NCBI GenBank assembly: GCA_014529385.2 | Contig: CM043942.1 | Span: 54,314,647 to 54,378,646 of the forward strand | Length of the DNA stretch: 64,000 nt | Source: Adiantum capillus-veneris | Taxonomy: Eukaryota > Streptophyta > Polypodiopsida > Polypodiales > Pteridaceae | Reading direction: 5' to 3' | Shown here: one piece after another, positions 11,174 to 22,397 of the stretch | How the letters are laid out: every line of letters starts with the position of its first letter | Position numbering within the stretch: position 1 is the first letter of the stretch | Made by a program: the position numbers and the translations under genes | Notes under the pieces: model-generated | Told to the model about the DNA's origin: nothing | Database searches by the model: none | What the model saw: the letters and a program-made list of their open reading frames with translations, nothing else

Positions 11174-11386
11174 ACCCGGCCCCGTACACACCGCCCGTCA
11201 CACCCTGGAATTGGTTTCGCCCAAAGCATCGACCAGAGATCACCTATTGCTAAAGTTTTCATGCCGGCGTTGAGTGTGGCCCATTTTGGTATGGGTGGTC
11301 TCCTTGGCGCATATCACGGTTGGGTCAGTGACTGGGGTGAAGTCGTAACATGGTAGTCGTAGGGGAACCTGTGGCTGGAGGGAATC
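9706..11386 (+). rRNA. rrnS: SSU (16S/18S-type) mitochondrial rRNA, copy B
   Basis: Complete plant mitochondrial-type small-subunit rRNA of about 1.68 kb. All universal blocks are present: GATCCTGGCTCAG near the 5' end, ACTGGGACTGAGACACGG, GTGCCAGCAGCCGCGGTAA, GGATTAGATACCC, AACTCAAAGGAATTGACGGG and GTACACACCGCCCGTCACA. The 15-nt unit CTTGACRTATGAACA occurs three times at 10676-10720, where most plant mitochondrial sequences have one. Followed after ~200 bp by 5S rRNA. Confidence 0.96.
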
Positions 11387-11590
11387 TTAAAGGGAGGCGC
11401 TAGCGTCTTTTTATTAACTGTACGTGAGTTGATAAAGTCAATTCGTTCGGGTAAGCTAACTGTGCGAGGGGAAGTGTGGGTTGGTAGCGATTAAATAATC
11501 AAAGGCTTGTACTAGCTGTATTTGCATTTTCTCTGGCAGGTGCTTTTGTCGTTAGCACTTTTTTGTTTCTTAATCAAGCGTGTTTGTTTT

Positions 11591-11707
11591 GTCCGGGCAT
11601 CCTAGTAAAACGCGGAACACCTGATCCCATTCCGACCTCGATATGTGAAAAGCGTTTTCCGCTATATGTACTGAGAATTGTCGGGAGACATAGTTGACAG
11701 CCCGGAC
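11591..11707 (+). rRNA. rrn5: 5S rRNA, copy B
   Basis: Plant mitochondrial-type 5S rRNA. Ends GTCCGGGC / GCCCGGAC pair over 8 bp and the conserved CCCATTCCGACCTCGATATG loop is intact. Third element of the SSU-5S unit. Same as copies at 3241 and 37080. Confidence 0.95.
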
Positions 11708-12102
11708 CCACTAAAGATGCGAAGAGGAGAAGAGAAAGGAACGCCATAACGGATAGCAAAAGCTAGGCAATTCTTCGAATTAACTGCAGTAATTCGACCA
11801 CCCAAAGCGATGACGTGGCTGCAGTCATTCTAAACAATTGCTAGCGGCGGATGCTGCAGTCATCTGACCTTTCCTTGCTATCCGAGTGGATGCTTCCACT
11901 GGCGGGGACTGGACCAATGTGATCTCGCCTTGACGTTGGCGGTCCGGCTTATGGAGAAGAGACCAAGGCCTTCTTTGACCAAGAGTCACACCTTTATGAA
12001 AATATTGCATCGGCACTTGTACCCTAACGTTGACCTTAAATTAGAGATGAGAAAAATGTATAGTCTAATCTCAATCGAGAGATAGAGCGGCTTGGAAAGG
12101 CC

Positions 12103-13384
12103 GTGCGACTTGAGGAGCATAAGGCAATGGTTATGGCAGCCGCCAAACTCAAGACCAACGTTGTACTTACCGGCACTTTCCTTTCGGGAGCCTAAGGTCC
12201 CTCTCTTCCGCGGGCAGGGTAAGTGCCTGCAGCGCCCACTTTTGCCGGGGAAGTGCCTAACGGCACTAACTCTTTCTCAACATTCCATTCTTTTCAAATC
12301 GAAAAGAGAAAACTGTTTGAAAAGAAATGGCTGGCTGAAATGAGATTCCGCAGAATGCAAAATTGCTTGCGTTAGGGCAAACGTCACTCCGCTGGAGAGA
12401 GAGGGCCCTAAAAAAGCGCGCTTCTTTGGTTATCCCTTTCAAATCGCGCGCCCTGTCTCCTTTACAAGCAAGTGTCCGGGGAGACCCGATTGCCAAGGCT
12501 ACTGTCATTTCAGCTTAGCGGAGCTCCTACCCCACCATGCGTTCCTTTGGGGGGGTGTGAAGCTAACAAAACAATGCAAGAGGTGGCAGCATAGAACCCG
12601 CTAGGGGTGGCAAGACTACTGATCAACGCAAGTGAACTGTGCGACAAACGCTTCGTAGAAACCATAAAGCTGCTGTATCATTACGGGCCAGCAGGCACTC
12701 TGTTGGCGAAGAATGAACCAGAATGTGATTTGGGACACGATGGGCCTCTGCGTGCCCGATCGGCAAATGATCACCGGGAGTATAGCACAGGATCGCTTTT
12801 CCTTGTAATAATAAAGTCAACATGTCGACAAGGTAAACCCAATGGGCTCCCTCAGGAGGTCTGGTCGTAAGATCAGATACCGTCCAGTGGGCAGAAGACG
12901 ATATGAAAAGCCACCAGCTTGCTTTACTGGGTAGGGTAAAATAGGCAGGGAGGTAGATAGAGACATATCTATTCAATGAATCGCCGACCTGACCCTTTTG
13001 AGTTGGGGGCCCGGTGCTAACTCGTATCATGAATGACGAAGCGCGCGCGAAAAAAGACCATTTATACGCACTTCGTGCCTTAAATGAATAACTGCGAGCA
13101 GTAACGCCACAAAGGTTATGCAAGGGTCGCTGGGCTTCCCCGCTAGGTTCCCCTGGCTGAGCCAGCTGCCCTTTCTTCTGGTTTCATGCATACTGGAAAC
13201 CAAGGAAACTGAGTTGCGCTTTGCTTCTTCTAGCTTCTCTCTAAACGCTCCGAGCGGTTCCTGAAAACGCAGGAACCAAAGCTGCCGGGGCCTAGACTTC
13301 CCATTCGTCATTTGAGCCGTATGCAAGGAAACTTGCACGTGCGGTTCAAAGAGGGGGAAAGCTCTTCCGTTCCGGGTTACCTAT
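12103..13384 (+). other. group II intron upstream of the LSU 3' part, copy B
   Basis: 5' end GTGCGACTTGAG fits GUGYG. Domain V is a perfect 34-nt hairpin at 13314-13347 (GAGCCGT...GAAA-type loop...ACGTGCGGTTC). Domain VI follows, and the intron ends in AT at 13384 directly before LSU sequence. About 1.28 kb, no maturase ORF seen. Bases upstream of 12103 do not resemble LSU domain I, so either the intron is the 3' partner of a trans-spliced pair or the rRNA simply begins after it. Confidence 0.8.
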
Positions 13385-14472
13385 CTGATAACCAAGATCG
13401 GATATAGCTGGTTTTCCGCGAAATCTATTGAAGTAGAGCGTATAACGTTTATGGCTTGAGGTAGAGCATCAATGGGCTAGGGTAGCCCAAAGCTTGACCG
13501 ACCCCAAGGAAACTCGAATACAGCCATGGGTTTGTACAGACAGACTTCGGGTGCTAAGATCCAAAGTCGAAAGGGAAACAGCCCAGATCGTACGCTAAGG
13601 TCCTTAAGCAATCACTTAGTGGAAAAGGAAGAGTGATCAAAGCGATGACAACCAGGGGGTGGGCTTGGAAGCAGCCATCTTTCAAAGAAAGCGTAATAGC
13701 TCACTGGTCTAGCTTCATGGCACTGAAAATGTCTCGGGGCTCAAGTGACTCACCGAAGCGACGAGACCTTGAAAGAAGCTTTTTCAAGTGTCAGTAGCGG
13801 AACGTTCTGTCAATCAAGGAAAGTTGTTGGTGACAACACCTGGAGGTACCAGAAAGTGAGAATGCTGACATGAGTAACGAGAAATCATGTGAAAAACATG
13901 ATCGCCTGCCAGTTCCAGGGTTTCTGCGTTCAGTCAATCTACGCAGAGTGAATCGGTCCTAAGGAACCCGAAGGGCAACGTCGATGGGTACACGAAAGCG
14001 ACGAAGTTGCTTTAACTACTGAACCATGCGTGTTTGTTAAACTCGTGAATTGGATGATTGGGCAGGGGCTACAAAGTCACTCCGGCTGCAGGGTTGAAAC
14101 TCCCGGGAAAAAACTTCGTGGAATTGGGAGGGCGATTCAACATTTAAAATGCAAAACCAACCGTACCCCAAACTGACACGGGTGAACAAGTAGAATATAC
14201 TAAGGCGCTTGAGAGAACCATGTTGAAGGAACTCGGCAAAATGGCCCCGTAACTTCGGAAGAAGGGGTGCTCTCCTATTGAAGGATTGGGAAAGCGGCAC
14301 ATATGGGGGTAGCGACTGTTTATTAAAACACAGGACTCCGCTAAGTGGTAACACGATGTATAGAGTCTGACACCTGCCGGTGCCGAAGTTAAAAAGGAGG
14401 AAGTGTTATAAGCTTTGAATGGAGCCCGGTAAACGGCGGCAGTAACTCTAACTGTCCTAAGGTAGCGAAATT

Positions 14473-14912
14473 CCCCGACAAAGGGGTGGTTTGACAGAGA
14501 TGTTCGACAACATAATCGGGCAATATGCTGGGACATCCGCCCGAATTTCAGTATCAATACTCATACAGAACAGGATAAAATCAAAAAAATCTGGCTGTCG
14601 ACAGCGCGAAGCGCTTTCAACAACCTACGGCCTATCCACGGCTGAATGGAAAATGTAGTTGGTGGCGCGGACCATCAGCAGGATAGCAAAGTTGGAAATA
14701 CATCGTCTTTCGAGCCCGCGGCTGACCATTTTCGTAGCCTCGCGCCGTGCGCCCGCGAACGTAGTTCAAAGATCTAAACTCGATCCCCAACGACCACACG
14801 CCAGACATCCTTCGAGATGATGATATAGTCCGAACTTATAGGCGACTATAAGGCCATAGGCGAGGATGGCATGGAACTGAATACCATCCATTGCGTTTGA
14901 TTAACTTTATTG
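14473..14912 (+). other. group I-type intron in LSU rRNA, copy B
   Basis: About 440-nt insert in domain IV between GCGAAATT(CC) and TGTCGCATAAGTAGCGACC (E. coli ~1923-1931, a known group I hot spot). It ends in G, has a P1-like CCCC/GGGG hairpin at the 5' edge and the core-like GATATAGTCCGAAC near 14826. No homing endonuclease frame. Exact boundaries uncertain. Confidence 0.65.
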
Positions 14913-14943
14913 TGTCGCATAAGTAGCGACCTGCATGAATGGT

Positions 14944-15256
14944 GTACACAGTAAGTTACGCAGCCTTCTAAGTAATTATTAGGTTTTAGGCCACATTACA
15001 TGCGGGAACACTTTAAGATCTAAGTGCACTTGTCTTCAAGGACTTAGATATGACACAATGGACGATCCGCAGGATTTGGGATGGAAAAGCATGCACTTGC
15101 TCCAGAACATCCAGACTGGATAGCAGAGGTCCAATCCCAGAGACTTTACATGAGCGCGCCAGGCTTACCGCTATGGCTTATTCTATTGGAACTGAGAAAA
15201 AGGCCTGGGTAAAGAGAAAGCCCAAGCTAAACCAAAAAGTTTAGCAAGACTTACAG
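14944..15256 (+). other. second group I-type intron in LSU rRNA, copy B
   Basis: 313-nt insert between GAATGGT and GTAACGACTGCCCC (E. coli ~1949). The upstream exon ends in T and the insert ends in G, as group I splicing requires. Inside is a short open frame (about 15050-15244) that could be an endonuclease relic, but no LAGLIDADG motif is visible. Removing the insert restores a normal plant mitochondrial LSU sequence. Confidence 0.6.
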
Positions 15257-16381
15257 GTAACGACTGCCCCGCTGTCTCCAACATGGACTCAGTGAAATTG
15301 AATTCTCCGTGAAGATGCGGAGTACTAACGGCTAGACGGTAAGACCCGTGCACCTTTACTATACTTTTGCAGTGACATCCTTGATTTTAATGTGTAGGAT
15401 AGATGGGAGGTTGATGGCAATGTCGCCACCAATCTTGAAATACCACTCTCTCGTCGTTGGATGCCTAACCGCCGCTGCTGTCAGAAGCGGGATATTGCAA
15501 GGTGGGTAGTTTATCTGGGGCGGATGCCTCCCAAAGAGTAACGGAGGTGTGCGAAGGTAGGCTCAGCTAATATTATAACAGCTTATGAGCGTAATGGTAG
15601 AAGCCTGCCTGACTGTAAGACTACTAGTCGGACAGAGACGAAGGTCGGCCATAGTGATCGGGAGTCCCGTGTGGAAGGGCTCTCGCTCAACGGATCAAAG
15701 GTACGCCGGGGGATAACAGGCTGATGACTCCCAAGAGCTCTTATCGACGAGTCGTTTGGCACCTCGATGTCGACTCATCACTCTGGGGTTGAATAAGGTC
15801 CCAAGGGTTCGGTTGTTCGCCGATGAAAGTGGTACGTGAGTTGGGTTAGAACGTCGTGAGACAGTTCGGTTCTATCTACCGTTGGTTTTAGAGAACTGCG
15901 AGAGAAGCTTGCCTATAGTACGAGAGGACTGGGTTAGGTCAACCTATGGTGTTCCGGTTGTTGTGCCAGTAACAGCGCCGGGTAGCTAAGTTGGTAGGGA
16001 AGAACCGCTGAAAGCATCTAAGCGGGAAATCCTTCTCTAGACAAGTTCTTCTACCGGGTGAAAGAACATCACTTTGATAGGCGAGAGGTAAAAGCGCCGC
16101 AAGGACAATGGGCTTCCTCGTACTAATCTCTTTTCAAGATTCCACTAACGATGTTGTATGGTTACCCCAGGTGGGGCAAGGGATGGCACGAAAGCGCGTA
16201 CGACACACACCTTAGCATGAGCACGTATAACCGGGTAAAAAAACGATCTAAAGAGATGGGTAGCTAAAGTAGTAACGAGTTGAAATCCTATACGGGTCGT
16301 AGTTATCAAGTATTTTGCTTGCGTAAGTCAGGAATGATATAATACGTAACGTGACGTATAGGATACGATATAGGCTTTGTT

Positions 16382-17172
16382 TTAAAGTGTTGTTATTAAA
16401 CTAGATGAGAAGCCACGCTGCAAAATAACTCCTTTTCGCCATGCATAGACCAAGCCGACGATTAAGACAAATAGAAAAACAATTACTTCAACGAAAGCTA
16501 AAATAAGCCCAATTCCCGCTATAGCCCTAGAAAAATACGGTTTCGACTTTCGTGAAGAATTAAGAAAAGATGTAAACTCTTCGATCCTTGAGATACTCTT
16601 CGACAAGAAAACTTTTCGTTTCTAAAACAGCAAGCAAACTGACCTTATGAATGCCAGCGCTTGAGCTTTGGGTTTGGGCAGTCGAAATGTCTAGCCATCA
16701 AAGGAATATGTACTCACATAGGGAAGGGACCCTGATATGTAGGCTTCCTATGTCTGGGTGCTTTAGAGGGCCCGGCGTATATGCCAGTGTGCAAGCCACC
16801 ATGTCTACCTTGCTCAGGGAGAGTTCCTCTAAGAGGATTAAACGGTCAATTGCCGCCCTTAGAACCCCCTCAAGGTCGCGCCTTAGATTGGCTATGGTAG
16901 CAGCCCCCCGCTGTTCTTCGGCTACAGCCTAAAGCGGGTAACCCACCGATTCTGTATAGGTGGTAGCGAACAGGTGCCGTACTGAGCTTTTGGTTAAAGT
17001 AGGTGCTTTCCCTTGGCCAGAAGAGCCTATAGAGCATGTAGCATGCATTAACTGCCGCTGTGCACTCGTCGTTGAGTCGCTTGACCAGGCCCGGCAGCGA
17101 CTCGGGGTGGCGGGTTAGCCGGGTTTTCCCTAGCTTAAGGTGCCGTGCCAAGGGGTAAGGCGTCCCGGCCAA
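16382..17172 (-). CDS. chimeric ORF with nad3-like C-terminus (arm B, frameshifted)
   Basis: Mirror of 31590-32387. The 3' part is open for 74 codons and ends in a hydrophobic helix resembling the NAD3/NuoA C-terminus. The upstream part (16870-17172) is open separately. Length differences from arm C break the continuous frame. See the arm C entry for the longer reading. Confidence 0.4.
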
Positions 17173-17265
17173 TGTAGTGCTGGGCTCCAGGCAACAGGGA
17201 AGTTTTCATTACAATTTGAATTTCCTAGCCTAGTTATAAATTTAATGTGCTAATCTGTATACGAA

Positions 17266-17338
17266 TGGAGACGATCGGACTTGAACCAATAACTTCATGC
17301 TTGCAAAACATGGTTCTACCGATTAAACTACTCCCCCC
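17266..17338 (-). tRNA. trnA: tRNA-Ala (UGC)
   Basis: Minus strand reads a cloverleaf with anticodon stem CATGT/GCATG and loop TTTGCAA (anticodon UGC), T-arm TTGG-TTCAAGT-CCGA and an acceptor 3' half CGTCTCC. The 5' acceptor reads GGGGGGA here against GGGGGCG in the mirror copy, so this copy may contain a sequencing error or a mutation. Confidence 0.75.
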
Positions 17339-17885
17339 GCCTCGTTTCATGTGCAACACGTATCATATAGGCAAACAAAACTTTTCTTTAAAGCAAAGAA
17401 TTTGTGTGGCTAGCGCATGTAGTCCTTATTCACTGATGCTCAGGCGGAAGAACCGAAGCTCTAAAAAAAGGTCGGCACGCGTAAATCGACTAACTGCTTC
17501 TCTCGGACGAATCCAAAAAAACAAATTAAACGACTATTCTTTCGAAAGCTCTTTTAAGACGCTACGAATAGATAGGCATGGTCAAATGCTAAAAGGGTAA
17601 TCCGTGATAGATAGATAGAAAAGGACGCGGTAAAGGGAGGAATCCTTGGCCTGACCTAATCTCGTAGTCATAGTGCTATCGTTGGCTTCTGCATTTAAAC
17701 GATTAATTTCACAACCCAGCATTCACGCATGCCAGGAAGGCATTGGCTAGATGCCCTTGCCAGCACCTGAGGTCAAATGGCATTTCATCTTAACATGATC
17801 CGGCCCATAGCTTGTTAAGAGTCTATGTGCTTACTGAACCTGGGATGCTACGTAGCGGTTGCCAAGCGGGACTTCAAGTTGCAAC

Positions 17886-17941
17886 GAATTATCATGATTC
17901 GTTTACGTCGTAGAATCAATCGACATTCTTCTAGCAATTTC
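17886..17941 (-). pseudogene. rpl36: rpl36 fragment (plastid-type)
   Basis: The minus strand encodes a 15-residue piece matching the middle of ribosomal protein L36 (CRLILRR...RIMII) and is almost identical in DNA to the rpl36 gene at 57760-57815. Flanks are unrelated. A small copied fragment; mirror at 30822-30877. Confidence 0.6.
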
Positions 17942-18173
17942 TTTGTTTTCAACGTTTATGGCATTTCTTTATGCACGGTTGACATAGCGAAGACAGCAGC
18001 TCTTGCCAAGGCAGTAGCTCTATGTCATAAGGGCTAGCAACAGAGCCTCCTCCTCGCGTGTCCAAATCCCTAGCAAAAGGAAGTAGGTAGCAGGGGGGAA
18101 CCCACATACATCCATTGCATTCTAAGCTAGGTTCCCTTGTCATGTACCGTCATGCAGTGGGTTTACTTAAAAA

Positions 18174-18244
18174 AAACTGGGGATGGAGTCGAACCATCAT
18201 TCTAGGACTGTAAGTCCAACGCATTACCATTATGTTACCTAGTT
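18174..18244 (-). tRNA. trnV: tRNA-Val (UAC)
   Basis: Minus strand gives a cloverleaf with anticodon loop CTTACAG (UAC), T-arm GATGG-TTCGACT-CCATC and acceptor AACTAGG / CCCAGTT with one mismatch. Read on the plus strand the loop would look like Tyr, but the T-arm orientation fixes the strand. Mirror at 30507-30577. Confidence 0.85.
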
Positions 18245-18323
18245 GGGGGGTGACCAAAGCAAAGGCCACCGAGAGTAACCGTTATTTATCTAGACTTATC
18301 TTCAGGGTTGTTTATTGATTTCC

Positions 18324-18486
18324 TTAAAATACGAAGAATATCGAAAAGGCCATCATCAAAGCAAACAGGCAATAGCTTTTGTTAAGGCAAAGCCTGGAGA
18401 CCGAATAATTGTTTGGCTAATGATAGATTTCACGCCACAGGGCTTGTCAAAGGACTAAATACGTTTCCAATACCTACTGCTGCTCC
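18324..18486 (-). pseudogene. atp9: atp9 pseudogene, arm B
   Basis: 3' two-thirds of atp9 (from [10 protein letters not shown] to the stop). An internal deletion after LFG breaks the frame, and the 5' third is replaced by unrelated coding-like DNA. Mirror of 30262-30426, where it is described. Confidence 0.75.
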
Positions 18487-19150
18487 TTTTCTCATTCTCG
18501 GGTCATCCTTGCCATTCTTTTTCGGGAAGCAGGAAGGGGCAAAGCCAGGAAATTCCCCAGTGCTTCTATTCTCCGGGGTCATTATCGCCCGACCCAGTAT
18601 CCTGACGTTCCTTCATTTCGGAAGGAGTGTCTTCCTCCGGTTTTGGTCCCCTACAGAAACACAAAACCGGTTCCACCAAGAACGTTTAGGCACTTGTGAT
18701 TGTGCAAGGTGATCCAGCTTGGAAAGCAGCTCCTCTTCTTGTTGTCAAGAAAAGGGGCTCTGGCTCTTTGCCTCGTAGTTCGGGAGCCTCGCTAGTACCC
18801 TCCTCCTTCCTGTTCTTCGATGACGAAGGGCTTCCCTCAACTTCGCTTGACGGCCCTGAGCTCAATTCGTGTCCGGCCTTGTCTCTTCTGGAGTGGAGTT
18901 GTCATCCTTGATTTCACGAGTATCCCTCCAAACTCCTCTTCCCATAACGGCGCCCCCGAAGATGATGGAGGAGGAGGAAACGATAAATTCTCTGTCGGCG
19001 TCGAGCTTGTTCGGCGGGCTGCTGGCTTGTTTCCGCTTCCGGCCTGTCTTCTGAACTGTCGGAATTGGAAGAATAGAAGTAACAAGTTAAAAAATTGCCC
19101 CCGCTTATTCCTTCAAATTCGTACATTGAAATGGCGACCACTAAGAAAAC
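18486..19150 (-). CDS. Pro/Ser/Glu-rich ORF upstream of atp9 pseudogene, arm B
   Basis: Mirror of 29618-30270. The frame is broken at several single-base differences in this arm. See the arm C entry. Confidence 0.3.
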
Positions 19151-19489
19151 ACATTCGATATGAACTCCCGAGTCACTCTAGAGTGACACCGTAGGGTAAC
19201 TCTTAACGAAACAACGAAAAGGGATTTTTCTTTTTGGTAGTTCACTGGAAACCCCCGACGGCTAATCATCGAAAGAGTTAGACTTTTTGAAGTTTCGAAT
19301 AGGTTATTTTTCATCATTTTTTGTTGATGATCTTTAGTTAGTTACTGGCAAAGCATTACCGTAAGCGGAATGGCCCACGGCAAGGCGGATCATCTTACAT
19401 TCCGAAAAGGGTTGCCCCAATAATCTCCAGTCACCATACCAGTGCTCAACTTAATGACAGAGTAGTAGATGATCCTTCCGATCCGTTTG

Positions 19490-19551
19490 GCTCATGACGG
19501 GCTTGAACCGGTTTGCCGTTTCACAGACTCTCTCCTTTAAGTTACATGAGC
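19490..19551 (-). tRNA. tRNA-like element, shortened
   Basis: Perfect 7-bp acceptor GCTCATG/CATGAGC and a T-arm ACCGG-TTCAAGC-CCGGT, but the anticodon arm is reduced. Beside a type 1 hairpin repeat at 19326-19394. Probably not a functional tRNA. Mirror at 29179-29239. Confidence 0.4.
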
Positions 19552-19773
19552 TGCGAAAACTAAACAATACTGCCAAGCGAGGAAGCAAAGCTCTTTTGAG
19601 ATAGAATGTGGGCAGATTGATTCTTATTTGTAGGCAACTATGGCTCCTCGAAGCGAAGAACTGTACGAACTATACGTAGGCTACGCTTACCCTTCGAAAC
19701 TCAACCAACTAAACTCTCGGTGGTCTACGGCGTTAGAGTGAACTTCGTGCCCAAACGAGCACGCAGACACGGG

Positions 19774-19926
19774 GATTTCAAAATACCTTGATCAAATAGG
19801 GTGTCGTTTGCTTAATTTCCTCGTCCGAGCAATGAAACAACTCTCTATATTACGTAATTAATGGGAGGCAGGGAAACGTAATTAATTGTCCGTCGAGCGG
19901 CAGGGAAAAGGTATTTTGAAATCCCT
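19774..19926. repeat. inverted repeat pair, 16-17 bp
   Basis: GGGATTTCAAAATACC near 19775 and its reverse complement near 19909 enclose ~120 bp with two ACGTAATTAAT motifs. Mirror copy near 28800-28960. The stretch 19560-20700 otherwise holds no gene recognised here. Confidence 0.5.
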
Positions 19927-21075
19927 GCAACCAAGCAAGCACTGCCTGCGGCACTGCTTTAGTAGCAAGAAGGGCGGTCGACTGGTAAGCCTATCTGTCC
20001 ATACGGTGGTCTACTTACTCGATTCTGCAGCTACCGCGGCTCTAGCCGGGGCCAATTATGCCACTTTTTGCAAGGTGGAATGAAGTCTAATCATGAACCG
20101 TGATAGATTTCTATGACTGCTCGACGAACTACGAATTAGTGAGGGATAGCTATACCGAAATACGTAATAGCTACTCGCTTATTCGGTCATGCAAAAGGGA
20201 AGGGCCAGTATGAAAAAATTGAAGCCCGTAGACGTTAGTCAACACTTTGCCTTCAACCACCGAAGATAGTATTTATATAACTGTTTGTCCAGTCAATGAA
20301 CGTAGAGGCTTTGCTTTGTATTCTCGAAGCTGCTGCTTAGCGCTGATTGCTTCGTATCCCTGAACTGAAGAAGCTGCAACTGTTTGGCGTTGTCTATGGC
20401 TATGATTGATCGCGGCGGTTCATGCACGGCACGGAGACCCTTCTCACAGTTGTCCTGACGTTAACTAACGGGGCTAGGGAACTGAACTGTTGGTAGTGTA
20501 GTGTTTGTTAATGTAAAGACGTATCCTTTAGCAGTAAAGGCCTGACACTGCCGCTGGGTGATCTAAGCGAGTCGCCGTCTCGCCTCAACGTACCAAGCAT
20601 TGCTAGACAATAAGGTGATGGACCAGGGCTTATACGACTTTACTTTAATAGTGAACTATTAAAGGCCATTAAAATTAACGATTTAACCCTTAAACAAAGA
20701 ATCTATTATGGTTAATAATTAAACCTATTTACCTTAGAAAACAAGTTGTTATTAACAAGTTGCACTAGCTCTTTTTGCTTTAGTAGCACCTTTGTTCCTA
20801 CGACATAAGCTAGCCCCGTAATGGCAAGCGAAGGGCGGGGGAAAGCCCAAGCGGAAGCAACAATACAAGAGAAGCATTTGTGGGCCCCATATCAATAAAG
20901 GATTTAAAGAACAATAATTGCTCAGATGCATCCACATTCAACGTAATGGTAGGATAGATCGTGACTCAAGTTCAGTCACGCACTAAGGTTAAGGAGACGC
21001 CTCCTCAGCTCAGAGGCGCTCCCCGCCGAAGTCAGTAGCTTCGGCAACGGATGCGGCAAGATACGACTCATACGA

Positions 21076-21676
21076 TCATACAGTCGGAAGCTCGAGACAC
21101 TTACGGAGCGCCTCACTTGAAGCCCCACAAGGGGGCAGGCGTTCCAGGTCATTCTTCACTTCAACTGCATCCAGCAGAGGATCTATCGGTTCACCTTGTA
21201 TCAACCTCAAAGAGGTATCACGGAGTTGGTTGAGGTAAATCTCTACCAAGGGGCTCGAGTAGCCTCCTCCCACAAACCGTGTGTCAAATGAGAATCCTCG
21301 TATACCATCCCTCACGGAAAGTGGAAAACCAAGCTTCAATAATTGATGGTGAAGGACCCCAATTGCCTCTGACGAAACGAGGCGCCGTCGAGCGGCTGAC
21401 AACATCACATCCAGGGGATGGGATGGTGACTCTAGGATAGTAATAGACCAACCAAATGGAAAGCCATCGGCGTGGTAAGCGCCATAGTGACCCATAGGGC
21501 AGACCCGCCAATGGCGCAACCGATAACCTGCTCACACACAAAAAAGCTCGACCAAGCGGTAGGTCGAAACTCCTACGCGTATGAAGAAGGCAGGGAGCTG
21601 CGCAGGCACTGGCGACCTGCTGCATGACATCGTTATTGATCTGATGTGGGGCAAGGTTTGTTTGCCATCCAGGCAA
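21076..21676 (-). CDS. hypothetical ORF(s), unknown
   Basis: Two overlapping minus-strand frames, 21076-21519 (147 codons) and 21284-21676 (130 codons). The first has a regular helix-like C-terminal half (SSPLVEIYLNQLRDTSLRLI and on). Neither matches a family I recognise. Composition is GC-richer than the neighbouring plasmid-like DNA, so this may be inserted DNA of another origin. Confidence 0.3.
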
Positions 21677-21969
21677 TTTACAAGCAAAGTATCAATGACA
21701 AGACCAAACAATTGCAAAGTCCGGTGGCAAACCTAATTTCAATCGCAGGTCCATCGACACTGAGTTTGTAAACTGAATGTTCGGGGTCTATCAATCTGAA
21801 CTGTAACTTAGACCTTTTAGCTTTGCATGAGTTAGTTTGACTTAAGGAACAGCCCTATCGCTACGCTCTGGCTTCCCCGGGAATCCGAGCTACGCTTGCC
21901 GTAACCTACGTTTTATGAATGGAATGAATTATTTAATCAAATTAAATTGAAAAACTACAATTACTGCTT

Positions 21970-22054
21970 GGAGGAAATGGGATTCGAACCCATGATACAA
22001 TGTATTGTATGTTGATTTAGCAAACAATGCCTTAAGCCGCTCAGCCATACCTCC
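21970..22054 (-). tRNA. trnS: tRNA-Ser (GCU)
   Basis: Class II tRNA of 85 nt. Acceptor GGAGG / CCTCC, anticodon loop TTGCTAA (GCU), a long variable arm (ACATACAATACATTGTAT) and T-arm ATGGG-TTCGAAT-CCCAT. Single copy in the loop between the repeat arms. Confidence 0.92.
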
Positions 22055-22397
22055 GGGAGGAGAATAATTCCTCAGTGTTCGTTCTATGTTATAACTTTTT
22101 TTACAAAAAGTAAGCAAATTTACATTTTAATAAAACACCGCCAGCCTGGACACAAACATCCAGACCCTGCCAACCTAACCAACACAAGCAAGCTCTGGAA
22201 CCATACCAGTAGTCCTTTCCTTTCGAAAAGGGGGCGGTTTAAGGTGAGTATTTTTGACCTAAAGGGAAAGCCATACTATCAGGCATTAAGACGGCGTTGG
22301 CATAGCGTATAGCCATGAAAAACGAAAAGCAAAATGAGTTTCAAAAAGTGAGTAATGGGTAGGCGGAGCCCTGCCCGTATATTGTAAAAATAAGGGA

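Larger units (their letters stand above)
13385..16130 (+). rRNA. rrnL: LSU (23S/26S-type) rRNA, 3' part, copy B
   Basis: Starts ...GGATATAGCTGG (E. coli ~795, helix 35) and runs to the 3' end. It contains the domain IV GGTAGCGAAATTCC, the peptidyl-transferase ring, and the sarcin-ricin AGTACGAGAGGACTGG. Two inserts are excluded from the mature RNA: 14473-14912 and 14944-15256. Exons are therefore about 13385-14472, 14913-14943 and 15257-16130. Domain I and early domain II (about 1 kb) are absent here and are found at 45790-46812. Confidence 0.93.
6012..20955 (+). repeat. large inverted repeat, arm B (~15 kb)
   Basis: The whole span is the reverse complement of about 27799-42798, with scattered single-base indels. 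Homology weakens in the last ~100 bp before 20955. It carries the SSU-5S-LSU unit, trnfM, trnA, trnV, an atp9 pseudogene and chimeric ORFs. Large recombining repeats are common in plant mitochondrial DNA; the small differences between arms look partly like sequencing error. Confidence 0.9.

Noticed and set aside
21076-21519. Possible mitovirus RdRp relic (a GPMG-like string, CPMGHYGAYH)
   Set aside because: No GDD or other ordered polymerase motifs follow; similarity too short to support a viral call.
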